NCBI GenBank assembly: GCA_019022495.1
Contig: JAFEKR010000003.1
Span: 186,001-250,000 of the forward strand
From: Epichloe hybrida
Taxonomy: Eukaryota > Ascomycota > Sordariomycetes > Hypocreales > Clavicipitaceae
DNA length: 64,000 bases
Direction: 5' to 3'
The notes below the pieces were generated by a model. That model saw only the letters and a list, made by a program, of their open reading frames with translations, searched no databases and was not told where the DNA came from. This document shows, piece by piece, positions 56,590 through 64,000 of this stretch. Positions within the stretch are counted from its first letter, which is position 1; the number at the start of each line of letters is the position of its first letter. The position numbers and the translations under genes were made by a program.

Positions 56590-56700
56590 AAGAATTATAT
56601 TATATTATTATAATAGGAGATATTAGAAATACCTAGTTAAATAGAAGGGCTATAATACTTTAGAGAACTCTTAGGTAAAGAAAAGAGATTTTATTATAAT
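56590..56700 (+). pseudogene. Chromodomain relic of gypsy integrase C-terminus
   Basis: Reads RRY-stop-KYLVK-stop-KGYNTLENS-stop-V, where each stop is a TAG at a position that is Trp in chromodomains. This identifies the outer element as a chromovirus. Confidence 0.8.
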
Positions 56701-56828
56701 AGATATTATTAAGGATTATAAGCGGTAACTAAGCAGCTAGTTTGCGGACATAGAGTTATATTTAGTAAAGTTTAAATAGTAGTAGTAACATATAAAAAAA
56801 AATCCAGATAAATTCTTAGAAACCTAAC

Positions 56829-57137
56829 TGTTGGATTCACAGGGTACTAAATTCAATGTGTAATACAGTCGTGAGCCCGAAGAATAGTATTGTCATCGAT
56901 TATCTATTCTAGGCTGCGTTGTCTGTTGTCATAATTGATTAAGTTGTTAGAAAAGAGAGGTAAAAAGCTAGAAGTTATAATATATAAAGGGAAAAGGGGT
57001 TACGCGTTTATGTCCCTATATTTCCTAGATAATTAACATGCTAGGTTATAGGTTATATGTAGGGTCCGCGCGTAGCCTAAGCTTTTGCTAGGTAATTGCG
57101 GCTATGACGCGTGATTAATATTACCTTTGTTCTAACA
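56829..57137 (-). repeat. Copia LTR (3' LTR of the 6.8-kb element)
   Basis: Same family as the LTRs at 52114 and 53462; it has two extra bases (GTGT) near 56860 and more transitions. Confidence 0.85.
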
Positions 57138-60100
57138 CTAGAACTTCTCTCTTTTAATATAATTATTAATACGTGATATTAATTATAGAAATAAAAAAGG
57201 AAAGATAGATTAAGAATATAATTAATAAGGGATATAAGGAAAAGAACTTATAGCTTATCTAGGTATATAGTTACTAATAAAAGGGAAATAATAATCTTGC
57301 TTAGCCTATAAGCCTATGTAAGAATAAGTAGGTCCTTCTAAATCCCTTCTTTCCTTAAAATAATATATATACTACACTATAGCGCGTATATAATATCTTC
57401 CTCCTCCTTAGTAATACCTTTATCCTCCTATATACTACTATTAATTTCTATAGTTTACTAGGAGGGCCTAGTAGGCTAGCGTGGTTATAGCCGCTAGGGA
57501 TATTAACTATAAGGGCGTAAATCCCTCGCGTATCGCTATCTTGTCTCTATGGCTATCCTCCTAGAGAATTACGTTTTCTCTTACTATACGTGTGTTACGC
57601 GTAGGTAACCTATCCCTCTATCCAGATAGTTATCTAGTTAGTTAAGATAAAGCTCTTAAGGGCCTTATTAGGTAATATCTTTATAAAGGTATTAGCTAGG
57701 TTATCCTCTTTATTAATCTATTAGATCTTATAGAGTTCTTAGCGTTTGTATAACTATTAAAGGGCTATAATATTAATTATTAGGTATTTCTCCTTTATTA
57801 TACTAAGCTTAATAAGGCACTTATATAAGGAGTATAAATCCGTATATATAATAACTAGGATCTTTAGGAGCTTTAGTTAGTTAGTAACTAAGTTTAGGGT
57901 GGTTATAATTACGTAAGCTATATTAATACTAGCTACTATGCTATAGACTTCTAAGGTAAGTATGCTTTGCGTAACTCTCTTGCTCTTTGTTAAGCTAAAG
58001 TGTATAATATTACCTTTAATTATAAACTTACTATTAGTATAGTCTTTATTCACTAGGATAAGTATATATCCTAGTTATAAGGATAGGTCCTAGTTATTAG
58101 CAAAGGATTTATTTATAAAGGCGAAGAGCTTTGCCTTCTTAAGGTTAATTAGGATGAATATTAGACCTCTCTCTAGGTAATCTATCTGCTACTTTAGGTA
58201 GTAATTAAGGGCTTTTATATTCTCTAAGGTTAGCTCCTAGTGTTATGTAGTAATAGATAGGTTAAAGTAAGCCTCTAGTTAGTAAATTAAGGTAATATAA
58301 GCGCCTCGGGCCCTTTGCTTAATGTATTTACGCTTTAAGTTAGTTATTAGAACTAACTCTAACTTATTACTCTGCCCTTTCTGCTAGATCTTAATAGTAT
58401 TATTCTCTAGTAAGATAATGCTACTATTAAATATAAGAGGGTAGTCCTAAGTTAGGAATTACTTTAGCTTTATATTAAAGCTTACTATAGTAAGCTAGGT
58501 CTCTTCCTTCTTAGAGAACTTCTTATTTAAGAGGCTAATTATATTATTAGTTTGTATTCTAATATAGGTAAAGTTAGGGCTTTCCTTTATAGTTATAAGT
58601 AGGTAGGGATTATATATAAAGGTTTCTATCTAGAGGGTCTCTCTATAATACTTATAATATATAACCTACTAGTGTGTTCTTACCTCTATAAGCTTGTAAA
58701 GGGGTTTTATAACCCTTAAGATTATACTAGGCAGGTAAAGATACCATATTTGAATTAGTAAGCGCGCTAGGATTAACCGCTCTAGCAATATATAGGCCTA
58801 TACATAAGCCTAATAGATATCTCTTAGCTAAATAAGGAATTTTCTTAATCTTACTAATAGGGCTATCATAAGGATAAGACGTTAGCTTACGTATTAAATC
58901 GTTAGGGCCTGTGTAAGAATAGCCTATTTCCCTTTATTCTTATACCCTTAGATTATAAGGCATAACTTTTTATAGGGTTTTGTTATCTTACCCTTAATCT
59001 TATTAATAATCTAGGAATTAAAGATTTAAATCCTACTATATTCTTCCTTATTAAACATAATAAATTTAAATATACCTTACTTAATTAGAGCGTTAATCTC
59101 CGCTTTTATTAATAGCTTAAATAGTTCGCCTAGGGTCTTAATAATTCCTTCCTTATATAGCTTAATTATAAGAGCTAGGTTACTATATTCTTTTACTAAT
59201 AGGAATATATTAGTATCTTAAGGCATTATAGGAGGGTTCTTCTATAGCCTTCTATATCCTTGCTTTAGTAGTATTAGTAGCACTATATTCTTATTACAAG
59301 CCTCTTACCCTTTTTCTCCTTTCTCTTTACTAGGCTTTACTATTTTCTTTACACTAGGATTATTATAGTAAGGCTTAATAGATATTAACCTAAAGGTCTT
59401 TAGGCCTCTAGGCATATTAAGTATATAGCTTTCTCTAGTAATTACTAGTAGCTTATATAGACTTACCTATCCCTTACCTTCTTACTAGACCTTAACTTTT
59501 AATCTAAGTGGTAGGCTAAGGGTCTTTAAGGTATCTAGGCTATTATGTTTAGCAAGGGCCTTATTAACCTTCTAGATAGCGTAGAGTCTCTTAATCTCTT
59601 TAGTAGCCTTCTATACTATAATTACATACTATATAATATTAGGTAATAGCAGGGACTTATTTATTATATATAAGTAAGCTCTAAAGATAAGGAAAGTTAG
59701 GATAAGGCTATTAGGGCCTATAGTATTATTTAGGGCCTTAATTACTATTTAAAGGGTAATAGGTTTTAGTGTTATAAGGTATTTACATTTAATTATATTA
59801 TAGGCTCTTTAGAGCGGCTTATAATACCTTTTAACCTTCCCTATGCTATAGTGTGCCTTAATAGGGACTTCCTTAATTAAAATTAATATTAAAGCTATAA
59901 ATTATCTGAATTTATTACTATAGAAGTTTGTTCTAGTGTCTATAATAATAAAGTCTAGGGGGCCTAGGTAAGTATTAATCTAGTATATTTAGAGGGCTTC
60001 CTAGGTTGTTTTTGTAGAGATATTATTAAGGAATTTTGCTACGTTAAACACTATAGCTATATTTATAGCGTAAAGTATAAGGTAGTTACTATCTAGGTAA

Positions 60101-63100
60101 AAGATATTTACTATTACTTTATAATTAAAGCTACACTTATCCTTAAGGGTGAATTTAAAATAATTAGGGCTATTTATATGTATTTAGTATTAGTAGTAGA
60201 TTCTTATTAGCTCCCTAATAGCTTTAATATTAATATTATGCCCTAATTTACAGAGAACCTTATATAGACGTTAGATTAATGGATGCCTAAAGTGGTAATG
60301 TAATTACTATAGCTTACCTTCTATAAGGTAGCTCTAAGCAACTACTTCTTCTTTCTATATAAGAAGCATCTAGGCATGCCCTTATTTACGTATAATAAGG
60401 ACTTTAATATTCCCTTACTATAGTGTGTTCTTAGAGATATTAAAGTTAATCTTTAGATAGTCTATATTATTAAGGGATAAGAGAAATAAAGTGTTTATAA
60501 GGATAATCCAAAAGAGAATGTTTCTAAAGGGAGTAGGCATATTAGCCACTCTAAGCGTAATAATTAGGTCTCCCGCGCCGAATCTAACTAATACCTTCTT
60601 CTCTGTTAATTTATTAAGCTACAATATAAGCATCTAATATTACAAAGTAAGAAATTAAGGGTGCCTTACTATAGAGAACTTTACAGCTCCTGTATTAGGC
60701 ATAATCCCTTAGAATATCGCATAGGAATAGTAATCTTCTAATATAAACATTACTAGGGCTTTATTTACGAGTTTCTGCTAAAAGAGGTCTTCTTTACTTA
60801 GACTATAATAAGCTACTTGCCTTGTTAGGAATTAAACTATTCTCTCGCTATTAATCTATGTTCTATGCGTGAAGAAGCTTATAGGTACTAGCCTATCTGT
60901 ATTATTAGGGCTGTCATTAAATCTAATACTCTTTATATACTAAGTAATCTTATTATTAATAAGGGTTTAAGACTTGTGTTCTCCCTTATACTAAGTGAGG
61001 AATAAATAATATAAGTTATTAGTTAAATCCATAAGGTAGTGATTCTTGAAGCGTTAAAACGCCTTCTTATAGTTCTCTTTAGGGTGCTTAGATAACTAGT
61101 ATCTTTCCTTACTATATATGTAGCACTTCTTTATATAAGGAGTACCTTCTTTTCCTTATGGTTTTAAGGGGTATTAGGTCTCTTTTCTATTCCTATTATA
61201 TCTTTAGTTAGTCTAGAATTACTCTAAGGTTATAGCTTTAGTTAGGAACTATTAATAGTTTTTCTTCTCTTCCTTAATAAGATAAAGGGTTATTCTAATC
61301 TGTTTATAGAACTCTTATAGTCTATCTAGCGGATTTATAATTACTCCTTTACACTCTAGAATACTATAATAGGCTCTAATAAGTTAATTCTAAAGTGCCC
61401 TTTTAGTTTAGCTTACTTTAGGCACTACTTATTATAAGATAGCTAGTCTTTCTATAAGTTTATTAAAGTATTTAATTATTAACTTACTTAGGTTATTATT
61501 TACTATTCCTTATAGGGAAGTGTTATTTTACTCTAGTAAATATCTTTACTATATATCCTTAGTTTTAAATTATTCTCTTATATAGCTAATAAGCGTAGGG
61601 AGATCTTATAGTTATCTAGGTTTAGAGAGGTAGTCTATATAGTATTATAGTGCTTTACCTTTAAGTATAACCTTAAAAGCATAACTAGCTTATTTAGGCT
61701 AGATATTAAGTAACTTATACTTTCTTCGGAATATTTAAAGCTTTAATTTAAGGATATTATAGTTATTAGTGCTATAAAGTTATTCTTTAGGGTATACCTT
61801 AGACAGGTTAATAATTTACTTTAGCAAAGGTCTCTAGGTCTATAAGGGTTCTCTAGGTGTTTCCCTTTATATTTGTGAAAGAGGTGGTAAGGTTCTTAGG
61901 AAGTAAGAGGGTAGCTTTATAGGTAGTACCCTTAGGGCTTATTATTCCCTCTAATCCTCCTTTTTCTTATATTAGGAAGAAGGAATTATAGCTCTTTAAG
62001 CTATGCTAATAGGGGCACTACTAGCCCTAGATAGCATAGGTTACCTCTATTAGTAACTCTTCTACTTAGGGGTATTATTAGTAGTATTACTAGGGTAATA
62101 CTACTGACTTGCCTCTAGTAAAAGTATAGGTAGGGGAGTTACCTATAGATGCTTATAAATAGTATCCTTAGGCGGTCTTAACTCTAGGTTAATTAACCTT
62201 CCTAGGGGAGATTAGCTAGGCCTTCCTAGAGGGGATTAACTTAGTTTTCCTAGGGGAGTCTAGCTTATTAATCCTTTTAATAGTAATTATACTAATAACT
62301 AGGGTGATAGGGTAAGTTGCCTAGTTCTAATATTACTATTATCTAGTAAATTATAAAAGAACTCTTTATTTTATAGGTTCTTTTAGAAGCCTATATACTT
62401 TTTCCTAGCCTCTTTAATTTCTTTAAGAGTCTAAAATCTAAATTCTTCTTAGCTTACTCCTTCTTTAAGGTTGTTTACTATCTTTATACCTTTTCTAATA
62501 GTTATATATACTTTATTATAAAGAAGATAGTCTTAGAGTCTATTCTATAAAAGGTCTCTCCCTTCTATAAACTTATCCCTTAACTATTTATAGAAGTTAT
62601 TACTAAATTCAGAGAATAGTGTTTTTCTAAATAACCCTTACTCCTTATATTATTTAGTCTTTATAAGGATATAAAGACTAATTTCCTTAGGTGTTATTAT
62701 CTCTTTATATTTAAAACTTCCTATTTATTAAAGTAGTTCTTTTATAATATGTTATTAAAGCCTTATAGAGATATAGGGGTATAGGTTAGTGTAAATAGGG
62801 GTTTTTCCTTTGTTAAGGTATTTATTATTATTTCCTATTTTAACGCCTTCCATAGTATTATTATAGCTATTAGTCTTACTAGGAACTCTAAATTAACTAG
62901 AGGTCCTAGATAGTCTAGGTGCATTTAATATTATAATTAATTAAGGGAGGTAGATCTTATAATGTGAGGAGAAAAAGGGTATAGCTGTGATTATATAATG
63001 TGTTTTGGATATAAAGGATTACAAGGTGAGGCGGTTAACTTTAAATATGTAATAAAACGCATAATAAAGAAAGATAAGGGGATAGCTAAGCTACTAGTGT

Positions 63101-63325
63101 TAAACCTTTCTTTATTATTTTAAAGTCTATATAAATATAGATATTAATACTAAAGTAAGAAAAGAGCTATATTATACCTTTTTATTAGCATAACTTATTA
63201 TTAAACATAGCCCTCCTATTTCATAGGGCAAGTTATTATTAGATAAGCTGCCTCTTCTAATTAACCTTGCTAATCTATAGTGTTCGAAGACTACGTAGTT
63301 ATCTGTGAAGGTAACCACTAATTAG

Positions 63326-63634
63326 TATTAGATTCATAGGGTATTGAATTTAATATGTAATATAGTTATAAGCCTAAAGAATAGTATTGTTATTAATTAT
63401 CTATTCTAGGCTACATTATCTGTTATTATAATTAATTAAGTTATTAGAAAAGAGAGGTAAAAAGCTAGAAGTTATAATACATAAAGGGAAAAGGGGTTAC
63501 GCGTTTATATCCCTATATTTCCTAGCTAATTAACATGCTAGGTTATAGGTCACGTGTGGGGTCCGCGCGTGGCCTAAGCTTTTGCTAGGTAATTGCGGCT
63601 GCGACGCGCGATTGATATCACCTTTGTTCTAACA
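63326..63634 (-). repeat. Copia LTR (5' LTR of the 6.8-kb element)
   Basis: The plus-strand start TGTTGG has become TATTAG and many CA are TA, while the inner 100 bp keeps CGCG-rich sequence. Confidence 0.83.
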
Positions 63635-63639
63635 CTAAC

Positions 63640-64000
63640 TTATAGCTACTTTACACTAATTATTCTATTAATATATTACCTACCTAGCCCCTAGTATTCT
63701 TACCTATGCTAATAGGGGTAAAGGATTTATTCTTATTATTAGAGAAATCCCCCTCCTTATACATATATATATAAAGCTTACTAGGAAGGTCTAGTAGCCT
63801 AATATAAGTAGGAAGCATAGATATATTAGTAGTAAGCTACTAGTAAGTTAGTAAAGCTATAAACTAAAGCATAGGAATACATATAAATAGAAGGTTTTAT
63901 GTAATAAAATATAAGCTATTAGAAATATTAATCTAGACTTCTAGATTAATAGTATTATTAAGTAATAATATAGTAACTTATTTATTAGCGTTAGCCTTAT
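63640..64000. other. Continuation of the outer gypsy 3' part
   Basis: AT-rich sequence beyond the copia insertion. No domain is recognisable. The 3' LTR of the outer element should lie beyond the window. Confidence 0.4.

Larger units (their letters stand above)
56829..63634 (-). mobile_element. Full-length-sized Ty1/copia element (6806 bp), RIP-mutated
   Basis: Two 309-bp LTRs (56829-57137 and 63326-63634) and a perfect 5-bp target duplication CTAAC (56824-56828 and 63635-63639). On the minus strand near 58060-58160 the frame reads KLFAFINKSFANN, the copia RNase H region, confirming right-to-left orientation. Many stops and very high A+T mark heavy RIP. It is inserted after the chromodomain of the outer gypsy. 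Confidence 0.87.
47465..64000 (+). mobile_element. Outer Ty3/gypsy chromovirus relic, nested and RIP-mutated, runs off the window
   Basis: Left end placed near 47465 where TGTTAGAGCCC could open an LTR and the AT-rich block begins; the right end is outside the window. In order on the plus strand: two zinc knuckles (48803-48898), protease (about 49043-49090), the first part of RT (about 51850-52108), the rest of RT (from 53774, catalytic pair at about 53936-53960), integrase core (about 55670-55910, reading DFIIGLPPIKD), and a chromodomain (about 56590-56700). Three later insertions split it: hAT-like (49321-51342), copia (52114-53768) and copia (56829-63634). Reading through them restores the gypsy frame order. 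Catalytic residues have been changed by C-to-T and G-to-A transitions and stops abound, so it is dead. Confidence 0.85.

Overview
The window is nuclear DNA of a filamentous ascomycete, most probably a Sordariomycete of the order Hypocreales. The genes have short GT-AG introns (about 58-142 bp), compact spacing and typical Pezizomycotina families. One end is an AT-rich block of repeats carrying the C-to-T/G-to-A lesions left by repeat-induced point mutation (RIP). The order is inferred from protein flavour and was not searched.

Positions 1-46,800 are ordinary gene-rich DNA with fifteen protein-coding genes. In order: pyridoxal kinase (+), dUTPase (-), a stand-alone copia-Gag-like protein (+), a probable kinetochore CENP-K-like protein (-), a three-KH RNA-binding protein of the Hek2/PCBP type (+), a small dimeric alpha/beta-barrel protein (-), inositol phosphosphingolipid phospholipase C (ISC1 type, +), an NDR-like AGC kinase with in-frame TAG codons (-), a nucleolar FKBP prolyl isomerase (-), THO complex subunit THOC5 (-), an Izh3-type PAQR membrane protein (+), a Bub2/Cdc16 TBC GTPase activator (-), a SulP sulfate permease (+), a Wss1-type DNA-protein crosslink protease (+), a conserved serine-rich protein (+), a Zn2Cys6 transcription factor (-) and a Bem3-type PX-PH-RhoGAP (-); counting the Gag-like gene and the kinase this makes seventeen loci. 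They are housekeeping and signalling genes with no shared pathway. Exon joins were worked out by hand, and in each model the frame closes.

Positions 46,790-47,400 hold two small inverted-repeat elements that mark the edge of the repeat block. From about 47,465 to the window end the DNA is very AT-rich and CpA-poor. It is a nested stack: an outer Ty3/gypsy chromovirus on the + strand (zinc knuckles, protease, RT, integrase and chromodomain recognisable but mutated); a hAT-like element with an 8-bp target duplication inside it; a 1.66-kb internally deleted copia element with 307-bp LTRs; and a 6.8-kb copia element with 309-bp LTRs. Both copia elements lie on the - strand and have perfect 5-bp target duplications.

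The most interesting locus is the NDR-like kinase at 14,806-17,623. Its frame is intact over four joined exons except for TAG codons, one of which replaces the second tryptophan of the kinase DWWSIG motif. This matches what is known of Fusarium PUK1 (stk-21 in Neurospora), whose TAG codons are changed to TGG by A-to-I mRNA editing during sexual development. The locus is therefore probably a sexual-stage gene that looks like a pseudogene, rather than a dead gene.
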